Source of the DNA: Planctomycetota bacterium
Lineage (GTDB): Bacteria; Planctomycetota; UBA8742; UBA2392
Direction: 5' to 3'
Assembly (NCBI GenBank): GCA_020849795.1
Contig: JADZFR010000038.1
Span: 49,889-113,888 of the forward strand
DNA: 64,000 nt
A program made the translations under genes and the position numbers. The notes below the pieces were generated by a model. The model was not told the origin of the DNA and did not search any database. It saw nothing but the letters and a program-made list of their open reading frames with translations. Positions within the stretch are counted from its first letter, which is position 1. Each line of letters starts with the position of its first letter. Below are positions 17,304-25,684 of this stretch, in pieces.

Positions 17304-18149
17304 TCAACTTCCCGGCACTCTGGGCTCAATACTGTTGAAGCTGCCAAGCAACTGCAGATAGGTCGTGTGTTCGCGCAACTCAGCCAGAGCAACACGCAGC
17401 CGTTCATCGTCGTAGCGACCGGCCACTTCAACGTACGTGGCATAGTCCCACTTGCTGGCCCGCGTCGGCCGCGCAACAACCGAAGTGATGTTGATCTGCT
17501 GGTCCTTGAAAGCGGCGAGCGCCTCCATCAATGCCCCGGGGCGGTGCTTGAGCTCAAAGAGCATGGCCGTGGAAACGTCGGCGATCTCTGCCGGCGGGGA
17601 CTCTTTGTGCGCGCTCAATGAAATGAAGCGCGTCGTGCTCTCCGTGCTGTTTTCAATGCCCGGCTGCAAGACACGCAAACCGAATATGCTGGCGGCAAAG
17701 TCGCCGCACACGGTGCCTTCATGCTTGTCGCCGCGGCGCAACAGGTCGGCCAGGTACTCGGCACTGTCGTAGCGCGCCGAAATCTCGACGCTTGCAAGCC
17801 GGCTCATGTAGTTGCTGGTCAGATACAGGATAGCGGGGTGGGCGTAGATTCGCTTGATGTTCTCGGGGTGGGTGCCCTGCTGGCCCGCAAGGTTGTACCG
17901 CTCGTGAAACCGGATGTCGCGCACGTAGTAGACGCGTGTCGCGCGCAGCAGGTTCATGACTTCATAGTTGGCGCCCCAGTCGCTGCTTTCGACGCGAATC
18001 ACGCCGTACTGGCACGAGCCATCAAGTACCGCGTCGACCACTGCCTGCGTGCTTGGGCACGGCACAGTTGCGATGTCTTCGTTGGCGTACATCCACGCCG
18101 CTGCGGCTTCGGCGTACGAGCCGCGCTGTCCATGGAATGCGATCTTCAC
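17304..18149 (-). CDS. Divergent prephenate (or arogenate) dehydratase with ACT domain
   Basis: Prephenate dehydratase makes phenylpyruvate from prephenate; related enzymes use arogenate. From GTG 18149, which follows a strong GGAGGT, the product has 281 residues. Residues 1-178 are the catalytic domain, ending in the STTRF motif (Thr173), and 195-270 an ACT domain with RPGAL (203-207) that usually binds phenylalanine for feedback. Three residues known from the E. coli enzyme are changed: Asn160 to Ser55 (VESS), Ser208 to Ala103 and Gln215 to Leu110, while the TRF threonine is kept. The family fit is good but the substrate is in doubt. Confidence 0.82.
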   Translation of the reverse strand: MKIAFHGQRGSYAEAAAAWMYANEDIATVPCPSTQAVVDAVLDGSCQYGVIRVESSDWGANYEVMNLLRATRVYYVRDIRFHERYNLAGQQGTHPENIKRIYAHPAILYLTSNYMSRLASVEISARYDSAEYLADLLRRGDKHEGTVCGDFAASIFGLRVLQPGIENSTESTTRFISLSAHKESPPAEIADVSTAMLFELKHRPGALMEALAAFKDQQINITSVVARPTRASKWDYATYVEVAGRYDDERLRVALAELREHTTYLQLLGSFNSIEPRVPGS

Positions 18150-18235
18150 GGTGAACCTCCGGGACTGGCAATCTAGGCAAAAAGCGTGCAGCGAAAAGAC
18201 CAAAACTACTGAGAAGTTGGGACTGGCATGTCGTC

Positions 18236-18259
18236 CGGCCTATCGGCCTATCGGCCTAT
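18236..18259. repeat. Three tandem copies of the octamer CGGCCTAT
   Basis: CGGCCTAT is repeated three times without interruption at 18236-18259, straddling the stop codon of the minus-strand lipoprotein gene (18250-18248). The octamer is not a multiple of three, but the stop falls in the first units read, so copy-number change would hardly alter the protein. Confidence 0.85.
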
Positions 18260-19837
18260 CCGGATCTCCCGCATGCCCAGCAGCGACACCGAGTTCAAGA
18301 TGGTGAACAACGTTTCCAAGGGCTCATCGCCGGGCATCTTCACCCTCAGCAGGTCGGGGTTTCGGTCCCGCAGCGAACTCAGGCGCACAAGCCGCGACGG
18401 GTACGATATGCCGGTGGCCTGGCGTTCTGCACCGTCCAGTGTCAGCGTAACGGTGTAATCGCCGTCGGCCGGTGGCCCCTTGCGGCTGACCACGACGGCT
18501 GCTGCGTTGGTCCCTTCCGGCACCGCATCTTCGGCCATCACCACCTCAAGCAGGCGCAGGCGTGGTCCCAGCGCATCCTGCGTCACGAACTGCAGCGTGC
18601 GCAGGCCCGCGGCCACCATCGCTTCCTGCAAAAGTTCAATGTGAATCCAGGCGGCCGCGCGGTCGGCTGCCAGCACCACCTGCAAGGCCGGGTCACCGGC
18701 ACTGCGCCGAAGGATGTCGATCACTTCGGGCAGCTGGTTGACCGCCCGCCAGCCATCGGGCTCGTGCAGGTGCCAGGTGCCTTCGGCATCAAGCCGGAGC
18801 TGAAGGTTGTGTTTCTCATCCAGGATTGTGGCCGCCGGCAGGCCGGTGTCTGCGGCAGACGCGCGCCAGAAGTCTGACAACGCCGGCAGGTTCAGGCCTT
18901 GGGCGACCTTGAGCCTGTCCTGAAAGTCAGCCAGCACGTGGGTCTCGCGCGGTAACTCTGTTTGCGCCTGTTGAATCAACACCGGCCAGTATGGCTCAAT
19001 CTCGGCAAGTCCCAGGGGCGCCAGAGCATTCAACACGTCGGCCAGACCCGAAATCGACTCGGCCCTTCGCAGCTCAAGCTGCACGCGACGGTACTCGTGG
19101 CCGTGGCCCGCGAACGGCTGCAACAGCCTTGCGGCCCATCCATCGCTGGGGTCCACCGAAGAAGTGCGCTTGTCGTCGAGCGACCGCAACGTGACCCGCC
19201 GTGCCGGCGGCCGTTGCACAACGTCGGCCCAAAACAGTCGCAAAGTCGCCCGAGCTGTCTCGGGGCCAATCTGGTACTCAGGGTTGAACAGTTGCGCCGT
19301 GTCAATGAACAGCGGCAGCAAGCGATGCGCGCCGTCGCGGCCGTCCAGAGTCACCAACCAAAGGTTGCGGATCTGCGCGTCGACAAGGTCGCGACACAAC
19401 TGCAGCAGCTCCTGCCAGCGCGCGCCCTTGTCGGCAAACAGGATCAGGGCGGCGCTGCTCATTTTTTGTTCGTTGTTCCAGAACCTGCGGCTGTAGTCGT
19501 CCAGTGTGCTTAGCACAGAGACACTTGCGCGGGCGGCCCACTGGCCACCCTCGGCGATGTACCAGGCATTGGCAGCATCTACCTTGGCAACAATCACGTT
19601 TGGATCGGCGGTTTTGGCGCTGACGGGGTAGGTGTTTCCGTTTCGTTTCTCGGAGTGCGCCCAGTAACTGGCCAGGTCAGGGGCTTCAAACCCGTCTGAA
19701 AGCGTCCCGGCGTCAAATCGGGCAAGCGGGCTGGCGCGTACGGGAGCCGGCCCCTGCGGGGAGTTGCTTTCCGGGGATCCTCCGCCGCAGCACGCGAGCA
19801 TGACTGGCAGCAGCAGCAGCAAGGCGCAACGAGTCAC
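18248..19837 (-). CDS. Lipoprotein built from duplicated ExbD/TolR-like modules
   Basis: A 529-residue predicted lipoprotein starting at GTG 19837, which overlaps the upstream stop (GTGA) and has GGAAG before it. The leader ends in the lipobox LACC. Residues about 341-420 follow the ExbD/TolR periplasmic pattern: an extended strand pair (NLQLRLDAEGTWHL), a helix, then LQVVLAADRAAAWIHIELL and a helix into AGLRTLQFVTQ. Similar units appear at about 80-165 (ALILFADKGARW), 195-280 (GLADVLNALAPLGLAEIE) and 458-528 (ETLFTILNSVSLLGMREIRI), giving an A-B-A-B duplication. Unlike ExbD it has no membrane helix. Function unknown. Confidence 0.72.
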   Translation of the reverse strand: MTRCALLLLLPVMLACCGGGSPESNSPQGPAPVRASPLARFDAGTLSDGFEAPDLASYWAHSEKRNGNTYPVSAKTADPNVIVAKVDAANAWYIAEGGQWAARASVSVLSTLDDYSRRFWNNEQKMSSAALILFADKGARWQELLQLCRDLVDAQIRNLWLVTLDGRDGAHRLLPLFIDTAQLFNPEYQIGPETARATLRLFWADVVQRPPARRVTLRSLDDKRTSSVDPSDGWAARLLQPFAGHGHEYRRVQLELRRAESISGLADVLNALAPLGLAEIEPYWPVLIQQAQTELPRETHVLADFQDRLKVAQGLNLPALSDFWRASAADTGLPAATILDEKHNLQLRLDAEGTWHLHEPDGWRAVNQLPEVIDILRRSAGDPALQVVLAADRAAAWIHIELLQEAMVAAGLRTLQFVTQDALGPRLRLLEVVMAEDAVPEGTNAAAVVVSRKGPPADGDYTVTLTLDGAERQATGISYPSRLVRLSSLRDRNPDLLRVKMPGDEPLETLFTILNSVSLLGMREIRIGR

Positions 19838-20259
19838 GCCGGTCTTCCTTGCGGGGGCGTTCCGGCCTGGCCGACCACGCTGAGCCAAGCCAGTTTCAAC
19901 TCACCGACCAGATGCTCCAGCGTCTCTGATTCGTGAGCTGTCAAGTTCCCCTTGGTCTTTTCGCGCAGCATGACGATCGTGTCGATCAGGTGGCGCGCGT
20001 ACATGGGGTCAAACTCCTGCTTGCCGGTCATCGGGTTCGGCACCGCGCCCAGCAGGATCATGGCATGAGTGGCCAAAGATGCGCAGTGCTGAAGAAACTC
20101 CGGGGGCGGCAGGTCTTCATGCCCTTCGGGTTCGGCGCCATGCACCGGCTTCGGCGCAGCTTTTTCCGCCAGCTTTTCCTTCTCAAGCTCGGCTTCCTTC
20201 TTCCAGTCCGAGTCGATGATGATTTTGGGCTTGTCGTTCTCTTGCGTCATCGGGCTCAC
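19834..20259 (-). CDS. DUF1844-family protein
   Basis: A 141-residue soluble protein. The first 50 residues are a charged, Lys/Glu-rich arm (KKEAELEKEKLAEKA). Residues 50-130 match the DUF1844 pattern: PPPEFLQHCASLATHAMILLG, then PNPMTGKQEFDPMYARHLID and a helix ending in L. The family's function is not known; it is frequent in Planctomycetota, Acidobacteriota and related groups. The gene overlaps the stop of the upstream lipoprotein gene (ATGA at 20259-20256) and the start of the ExbD-like lipoprotein, so the three are translationally linked. Confidence 0.85.
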   Translation of the reverse strand: MSPMTQENDKPKIIIDSDWKKEAELEKEKLAEKAAPKPVHGAEPEGHEDLPPPEFLQHCASLATHAMILLGAVPNPMTGKQEFDPMYARHLIDTIVMLREKTKGNLTAHESETLEHLVGELKLAWLSVVGQAGTPPQGRPA

Positions 20260-20876
20260 TGTTTCTCGGTTTTCAACTGCTCTTCTTTCAGCTTCTCACC
20301 CTTGGCCGAGGGGCGAAGCGCGTCGCCGGATCGGTCGACAAACAGCGCCTCAAGCCTGCCCATCAGCGCCATCACCTCGAAGTTGTCCGACCCCTGCGAA
20401 ATCCAGTCCGCGTCCAGGGGACGCTTGATGTCGCTTCGGTTTTCGCGATTCACGGCAATGCTGACGCGCGTGTGGTCCAGCTTGGCTTTGCGCTGCTGTT
20501 CTTCCTTCAACTTGTCGAGGTTCTCGCCGTCTTTGTCGTCCAGCGGCTGAAACTCCTCGGGTTTGCGGTCGGTGTAAATTGTGGTGATCTTGATGTACGC
20601 CCGGCGCCGCACGTCGTTGCCAGGGTACGGGTTGCCGGTCTGGGCCAGGTTCCAGTCGGTCTCAAGGTAGACCTCTGGTTTGTCGTTGACCCAGTTTTCT
20701 TCAAGGCTGGTGACCTGGTAGCCCTCGTCTTGCAACACGTGGATCATCGCGTCGTAGGCCTGCTCGCGCGGCACGGCAAAGTCACGGTAATAGTAGTCCT
20801 TGTGCGTCACGCAGCCGGTCAACATCGCCAGCACCACGCATGGGACAACAATCTTGAGTAAGCTGAGGTACTTCAC
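20256..20876 (-). CDS. Hypothetical lipoprotein
   Basis: A 206-residue predicted lipoprotein of unknown role. The leader ends in the lipobox LTGC (about residue 22). It continues with YYYRDFAVPREQAYDAMIHV, a helix-strand pattern seen in small envelope proteins, then a strand-rich central part and a Lys/Glu-rich tail. Start is GTG 20876 with GAGGA 8 bases upstream. It is the first gene of a three-gene overlapping unit (lipoprotein, DUF1844, ExbD-like lipoprotein) and is divergent from mqnE. Confidence 0.75.
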   Translation of the reverse strand: MKYLSLLKIVVPCVVLAMLTGCVTHKDYYYRDFAVPREQAYDAMIHVLQDEGYQVTSLEENWVNDKPEVYLETDWNLAQTGNPYPGNDVRRRAYIKITTIYTDRKPEEFQPLDDKDGENLDKLKEEQQRKAKLDHTRVSIAVNRENRSDIKRPLDADWISQGSDNFEVMALMGRLEALFVDRSGDALRPSAKGEKLKEEQLKTEKQ

Positions 20877-20998
20877 GGCAAATCCTCAACTGGGGAAGGC
20901 CGGGGAAAGCGCAAGTCTAGCGGCTTTACGAATCAACCACAATGGCGCGACCCTGCATCTCGCCCGTGCTGCCGCCTTTATGCCAGGCCGGATGCTGC

Positions 20999-21004
20999 TA
21001 CACT
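20999..21004 (+). promoter_or_regulatory. Possible -10 box for mqnE
   Basis: TACACT ends 8 bases before ATG 21013 in the 136-base divergent region. No convincing -35 is present. It fits the close-spaced pattern seen at several other genes here. Confidence 0.3.
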
Positions 21005-21012
21005 TGCGCCCC

Positions 21013-22113
21013 ATGAACGCGGTGATAGCGAACAGCGAAATCGCGGACCTGGTAGAGAAGGCCGAAGCGGGGCAGCGCCTGACGGCCGCTGATGGTCTGC
21101 GGCTGTTCCGGACACGTGACATTGCAGCGCTGGGATACGCCGCCAACCTGGTTCGCGAGCGCCTGCATGGTGACACCACGACCTACATCGTGAATCGCTA
21201 CCTGCACTACAGCAACGTGTGCTGGGACACCTGCAAATTCTGCAGCTTCTATCGCAAGCCCGGCGAGCCCGGTAGCTTCACGCGCACAGTGCCCGAGATC
21301 GTTGATTGGGCGCGGCGCTTTGAAGGCCAGGGCGTGCAGGAGCTGCACATCGTTGGCGGTCTGCACCCCGCCCTGAAGTACGACTACTACCTCGACATGT
21401 TGCGCGGGCTGAAAGCCGTGCTGCCTGAAACTTCGCTGAAGGGCTTTACCGCCGTCGAGGTGGACTGGTTTGCCCGCGTCGCCCGCAAAAACGCGCGTAC
21501 TGTCATGCAGGAGCTTCACGGAGCCGGCTTGGACAGCCTGACAGGCGGCGGCGCCGAGATTTTCGCCGAGCATGTGCGCAAACAGATCTGCCCGAACAAG
21601 ATCAATGCAGCCCGGTACTTTGAGATTCACGGCTATGCGCACGACATGGGCCTGAAGACCCAGGTCACGATGCTGTATGGCCACATCGAGAACGACGAAG
21701 ACCGCGTCGATCACATCCTGCGCGTGCGTGAGCACCAGGATGCGACAAATGGCTTCCAGGTTTTCATTCCGCTTGCGTATCACCCGGAGAACAATGCGCT
21801 GAAGTCGCGCCGGGCCAGCGGAGTGACCGATCTGAAAGTGTATGCGGTGTCGCGACTGCTACTGGACAACGTGCCGCACTTGAAATGTTACTGGATCAGC
21901 GCCGGCCTGAAACTGGCGCAAGTGGCCCTGGGCTATGGCGTGGACGACCTGGACGGAATTGTCTACGAACACGAACGCATTTTCCACGACGCAGGCTCAA
22001 GCACACCGCAGCAACTTTCCGAAGATCAGCTCAGACGCATGATTACGGACGCAGGCCGCAGGCCTTGCCGTCGCGATTCCCGCTATCAACTGCTGGAACC
22101 CGCGACGGCTTGA
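21013..22113 (+). CDS. mqnE: Aminodeoxyfutalosine synthase (radical SAM)
   Basis: MqnE joins the enolpyruvyl product of MqnA to S-adenosylmethionine by radical chemistry to give aminodeoxyfutalosine in menaquinone synthesis. From ATG 21013 the protein has 366 residues. The 4Fe-4S site is C70-x3-C74-x2-C77, followed by FYRKPGEPGSF, the ELHIVGGLHP segment, LTGGGAEIF and the late IPLAYHPENN and YWISAGLKLAQ motifs, which favour MqnE over MqnC. The frame is open further upstream, but that part covers the lipoprotein promoter region. Presence of this gene implies the futalosine route rather than the MenF/MenD route. Confidence 0.92.
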   Translation: MNAVIANSEIADLVEKAEAGQRLTAADGLRLFRTRDIAALGYAANLVRERLHGDTTTYIVNRYLHYSNVCWDTCKFCSFYRKPGEPGSFTRTVPEIVDWARRFEGQGVQELHIVGGLHPALKYDYYLDMLRGLKAVLPETSLKGFTAVEVDWFARVARKNARTVMQELHGAGLDSLTGGGAEIFAEHVRKQICPNKINAARYFEIHGYAHDMGLKTQVTMLYGHIENDEDRVDHILRVREHQDATNGFQVFIPLAYHPENNALKSRRASGVTDLKVYAVSRLLLDNVPHLKCYWISAGLKLAQVALGYGVDDLDGIVYEHERIFHDAGSSTPQQLSEDQLRRMITDAGRRPCRRDSRYQLLEPATA

Positions 22114-22131
22114 TGAAAGACGAAAGAGACC

Positions 22132-23919
22132 ATGAAGAAGACCCGATTCGTGCTGTTAGTTGTGCTGCTTTCCTTGTGCCCTCTTGCCGCACAGGAAGCG
22201 ACCGTCGACGCGCAGATTCCGGCTGATTACGCCGACTACATCCGCACCGTGTTCCCGGGCGTTGACCCCAGCGGCGAGCACAGCCTGTTTGAACTCAAGA
22301 ACTACACCGATGCCACCAAACGCCACGAGTACACCGCCAACATGTCGCGGCTGGTCCTGCTGTACACCGAGCAACTGGAGATGGGGCCGACACTAAGCAA
22401 GCTGTTTGACCAGTACGGTCGCGGCAAGTACGCCGAGTACGCTGCGTTCAAGGTGATGCACGCCGTGTTGTTGCTGCAGTTTCCGCCTAACAATCCCAAC
22501 ATTTCCGAGTCCGAAAAACTACTGCGGGAAGCCGCCGAGCAGCACAAAGACTTCGCCTATCCATGGTTCTTTCTGGCGCAGCTCGAGATGCTGCGCATGC
22601 GGCAAGAGCCCGAGCGGGGCGCGCGTCCGACCATAGAAGCTCTGGACAAGGCAATCAGCCTGCAGAAGAACTTTGTGCAGGCGTACGTTCTGAAGGCACA
22701 AGTGCTGATCAACATGAAGCCCCCCCGTACGGCCGAGGTGGTCGAGATGATCGCGCCCATGGTCAAGTCCGGGCCGGCGTCGGATGCGGACGACTATTCT
22801 GAATTGCTTCAGATGTACTTTTCGGCTGCCGGGCCCCAGGAGTTTCACAAGGTTGTCGATGAGCACCTGAAGAACCCGAACATGAATCCGCGCTTTCGCA
22901 CCCGCGCCCTGGTGCTGAAAGCCAATGCCTACATGGCCGAGAATGCTTACGACGATGCGATTGGGACCCTGGAGCAGTGCGTCAAGCTCACGGACACCAA
23001 AGTCGATCCACGTGCAGCACAGCAACTTGAGCGCAACTTTGCCGTCTGCTGGGGTACCAAGGCCATGCTTGCAGGCAAAGAGCACCCGGAGTACCCGCAG
23101 ATGATTGAGCAGACGCGCAGGCACCACCTTGCAGCAGCCGAGCTGGAGCGCAAACACATGCCTATTGCCCTGCGCGGCGCCGAGGCGGTGGTGTACATCG
23201 ACCTGCTTGTGAACTCGTTGGGCAAGGTCGAGGAAGCGTTGCAGTGGCTTGAGGCGTACCTCAAGGAAACCGATCTCACCGCCACCCACCGCAACCGGCT
23301 TGAGAACATCGTCGATGAGCTGAAGAACTTCATGAACCCTACCGAGGAAAACAAGCTCACGATTCTTGAGAATTACCTTACGCAGGACGACATGCCTAAG
23401 TTGTCGCTGTCGCTGCGCAAGGCGCGTGAAGATCACCGCACCGGCACGACGTTCAAGACTGAACGCGCACTCAACCTGTTCATCAAGCTGCTGGGCAACC
23501 GCGAACGCAGCATCGTGCGCGACGCAGCATTCCTGGCAGCCGAAACCGGGCGAGTGATTGGCGGCGATGCGATCAAGAAGGCCGGCGAAGCCATCGCCGA
23601 ACAGTTCAAGAAAGAGATCGAGTGCAACACCGATGAACAGGCCAACCTGCAGGCCGATCTCAGCGACACCATCCGCCGGCTTGGCCACATGCCGTCGATC
23701 GTGGCAGTCGTGCGCCACTTCGCGGACCTGGCCGAAAAAGTCACCCAGCGCGCCCTGCTGGCCCGCATCATGGGCGGGTGGTGTACGGACGACTTCTTGG
23801 CGGCCTACAAGCACGTGCCCAAGAAACTTTCTGCCATGAAGCGCAACAACCCGGCCGACAGCGCAAGCTGGCTGCGGGAAGTGGCTGACGCCATCCAGAA
23901 AGAAATCGACGAGGGATAG
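22132..23919 (+). CDS. Secreted helical-repeat (TPR-like) protein
   Basis: A 595-residue exported protein of unknown function. The signal peptide (about residues 1-20, ending PLAAQ) is followed by an almost wholly helical region. Stretches such as YPWFFLAQLEMLRMRQEP, FVQAYVLKAQVLINM and RALVLKANAYMAENAYDDAI read as tetratricopeptide-type repeats; the last 200 residues look more HEAT-like. The ATG lies 18 bases after mqnE, preceded by GAAAGAG, so it may share the mqnE transcript. A C7 run at 22720-22726 inside the gene could be prone to slippage. Confidence 0.75.
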   Translation: MKKTRFVLLVVLLSLCPLAAQEATVDAQIPADYADYIRTVFPGVDPSGEHSLFELKNYTDATKRHEYTANMSRLVLLYTEQLEMGPTLSKLFDQYGRGKYAEYAAFKVMHAVLLLQFPPNNPNISESEKLLREAAEQHKDFAYPWFFLAQLEMLRMRQEPERGARPTIEALDKAISLQKNFVQAYVLKAQVLINMKPPRTAEVVEMIAPMVKSGPASDADDYSELLQMYFSAAGPQEFHKVVDEHLKNPNMNPRFRTRALVLKANAYMAENAYDDAIGTLEQCVKLTDTKVDPRAAQQLERNFAVCWGTKAMLAGKEHPEYPQMIEQTRRHHLAAAELERKHMPIALRGAEAVVYIDLLVNSLGKVEEALQWLEAYLKETDLTATHRNRLENIVDELKNFMNPTEENKLTILENYLTQDDMPKLSLSLRKAREDHRTGTTFKTERALNLFIKLLGNRERSIVRDAAFLAAETGRVIGGDAIKKAGEAIAEQFKKEIECNTDEQANLQADLSDTIRRLGHMPSIVAVVRHFADLAEKVTQRALLARIMGGWCTDDFLAAYKHVPKKLSAMKRNNPADSASWLREVADAIQKEIDEG

Positions 23920-23932
23920 CCGGCGGTTGCGT

Positions 23933-24361
23933 TCAGCACCACGTGCGCAACAGCGTGTCGGCTTCGCGGTAGACCTGCTTGATCTGCGGGTACTCGAGCA
24001 TCTGGCCGACTTCGGCCAGCGTGAACCAGCCGGACTTGTCGTGCTCGTCACTCTGCACGTGCAGCGCCTTGGGCGTAAGCGCCAGGAAGTAGTGCACGCG
24101 CTTGAGATAGCTGCCGCGAGAACGCCCGGTGACTTCGTAACTGAACTCGCGCTGAAAATCGGCGATGACTTCGAGGTCGTCAATCCCCGTTTCCTCAAGC
24201 GTTTCCCGAATCGCCGCCTGCAGTGGTGTTTCGCCGGGTTCCAGGTGGCCCTTGGGCGCGCCCCACGTCTGGTGCTGGGCGCTGCGCAGCAAAAGGTAGC
24301 GCGGCTCGCCATCGGCGATGCAGGCAAGTACGAATCCCGCTGCCTCTCGGACCTGCTGCAC
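23933..24361 (-). CDS. NUDIX hydrolase, Ap4A-type
   Basis: A 142-residue NUDIX protein. The complete NUDIX box lies at residues 38-60 (GHLEPGETPLQAAIRETLEE then TGI), with all catalytic acidic residues. The preceding WGAPKGHLEPGE and the size suggest the bis(5'-nucleosyl)-tetraphosphatase group, but substrates in this family are hard to predict; a cleaner of oxidised nucleotides is an alternative. The GTG start (24361) shares one base with the stop of the upstream gene. It converges with the TPR-like gene, 13 bases away. Confidence 0.88.
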   Translation of the reverse strand: MQQVREAAGFVLACIADGEPRYLLLRSAQHQTWGAPKGHLEPGETPLQAAIRETLEETGIDDLEVIADFQREFSYEVTGRSRGSYLKRVHYFLALTPKALHVQSDEHDKSGWFTLAEVGQMLEYPQIKQVYREADTLLRTWC

Positions 24362-25284
24362 TATGGTGCCTCATCTACAAGCCACTCGGCATCAACTTTG
24401 CGCAGCAGCAGCGAAATCGTGCGCTCCTTCACCCCGGTATCGTCCCAGAGCTTCAACTTCACGCGCACGACGGCTTGTGTGTTGTTCTCGGACAGCGTGA
24501 CGTCCAGCGGCTCCCAGCCAGCCACGCGCTCGGCCTGCACATTCAGCTTTTCGCCAAGTTTCTTGCGGTCGGTGTTGCGACGCGCGGGTGTGTGGGCCTT
24601 GAGCAGCGCGTCGGCGTCGGCAGCCAGCACGGCTTTGCCCAGTGTGCGGGCGGTGGTCATGGGAGTGGAGTACGGGGCAGCACCGGCGTTCTTTTCAGCG
24701 ATTTCGGCCTCAAGCACCTTGCGCTGTGCGTCAAGATTGCGCAGGCGCGCCGCAAGCTTCTCTTGCTCGACGCGTGCATCTGCAATCGCTTGCTGAATCG
24801 CAGCCAGCTTTTCTTCAGCGGTCAAGGGTGTCTCCGGCGTCGGCTCTTCCTCAATGCGCGGAATGCTGTACCAACGCCAGTATTCGCCGTTGCGCGTCAT
24901 CAGCACGCGGTAACGGCCGGCGGCGGCGGCGGGCTCGAGAATCTTGATCACGAGCTCGGCTTTGTCGTCCTGCGGCTCCGGCTCTTCGATCACCTGGACG
25001 TTGCGGGCGGCGAAGCGCTGCCGGAACTCGGCACTAAGGAACACGGTGAACCACTCCTGCTTGAGCTGGGCGCGTTCCGCCTCGGGGTATTCTTTGCCGT
25101 CCTCGACCTGCTTGGCGGCCATCCAGGTGTCGAAGTCAAAGTAGCGCTCAAAAATCAGACGGCGCTCTGCCTCAGGCGTGTTGGTATCAAGGACCGCGGC
25201 TATGAACGAGTGGAATGACCCTGCCGGAGTCTCAGCCCACAGCGCCGGGGCGCACAAAATCAGCAGCAAGCATAAACAGCGCAT
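24361..25284 (-). CDS. Secreted hypothetical protein with central coiled coil
   Basis: Not recognised. From ATG 25284, which has GGGAG upstream, it encodes 307 residues with a signal peptide of about 17 residues ending LWAET. Residues about 20-150 form a mixed region, about 155-215 a heptad-like coiled coil (AAIQQAIADARVEQEKLAAR), and the C-terminal 100 residues look like a small alpha/beta domain ending in LLRKVDAEWLVDEAP, reminiscent of the NTF2-like DUF4878 type. The earlier in-frame starts up to 25467 cross the divergent YbjQ gene and are rejected. Confidence 0.7.
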   Translation of the reverse strand: MRCLCLLLILCAPALWAETPAGSFHSFIAAVLDTNTPEAERRLIFERYFDFDTWMAAKQVEDGKEYPEAERAQLKQEWFTVFLSAEFRQRFAARNVQVIEEPEPQDDKAELVIKILEPAAAAGRYRVLMTRNGEYWRWYSIPRIEEEPTPETPLTAEEKLAAIQQAIADARVEQEKLAARLRNLDAQRKVLEAEIAEKNAGAAPYSTPMTTARTLGKAVLAADADALLKAHTPARRNTDRKKLGEKLNVQAERVAGWEPLDVTLSENNTQAVVRVKLKLWDDTGVKERTISLLLRKVDAEWLVDEAP

Positions 25285-25351
25285 GTGGACTCCCAGTGCC
25301 CCAAGCGGGCAATTTCTGTTAGCTTGATACCAAGCCACCCGCGGGTCAATC

Positions 25352-25684
25352 ATGCTGAAGACCACGACCAGCAACCTTGAGTGCCACGTCATCACGCAGT
25401 ACTTGGGCGTGGTCGCGGGACAGGCGGCAATTGCGCCTGTCGAGATGCGCGATTTTGCGGCGTTCATCCGTCGCGAAGGCGGAGGCCGCCACCCCGAGTT
25501 CGAGAAGATGATTCACGAGACCCGCCAAGCCGCCATGATGAGCCTGGAAAACGAAGCCAAAGAAATGGGCGCCAACGCCGTAATCGGTCTCGACTTCGAC
25601 TACGCGTACCTGTCGGGCGATGGACTGGTGCTGATCACGGTCAGCGGCACAGCCGTGATCGCCGAAGACAAGCGCAACCTGTGA
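25352..25684 (+). CDS. YbjQ/UPF0145 family protein
   Basis: A 110-residue protein of the YbjQ (UPF0145) family, a pentamer-forming domain sometimes annotated as heavy-metal binding, without a proven function. Typical features are EYLGVV-like QYLGVVAGQA, a long helix of H-E-T-R-Q-A-A-M-M, and the hallmark GANAVIGLDFDYAYLSGDGLVLITVSGTAV. It has no signal peptide. Its stop overlaps the GTG proposed for miaA (GTGA), so both are probably co-translated. It is divergent from the secreted coiled-coil protein. Confidence 0.88.
   Translation: MLKTTTSNLECHVITQYLGVVAGQAAIAPVEMRDFAAFIRREGGGRHPEFEKMIHETRQAAMMSLENEAKEMGANAVIGLDFDYAYLSGDGLVLITVSGTAVIAEDKRNL

Noticed and set aside
18236..18259. Tandem octamers as a possible CRISPR array or phase-variation site
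   Set aside because: Only three 8-base copies without spacers, and copy change would barely alter the protein because the stop codon falls in the first copies read.
22720..22726. Run of seven C inside the TPR-like gene as a phase-variation site
   Set aside because: Seven bases is short for a contingency locus and the frame is intact; noted only as a possible slippage point.
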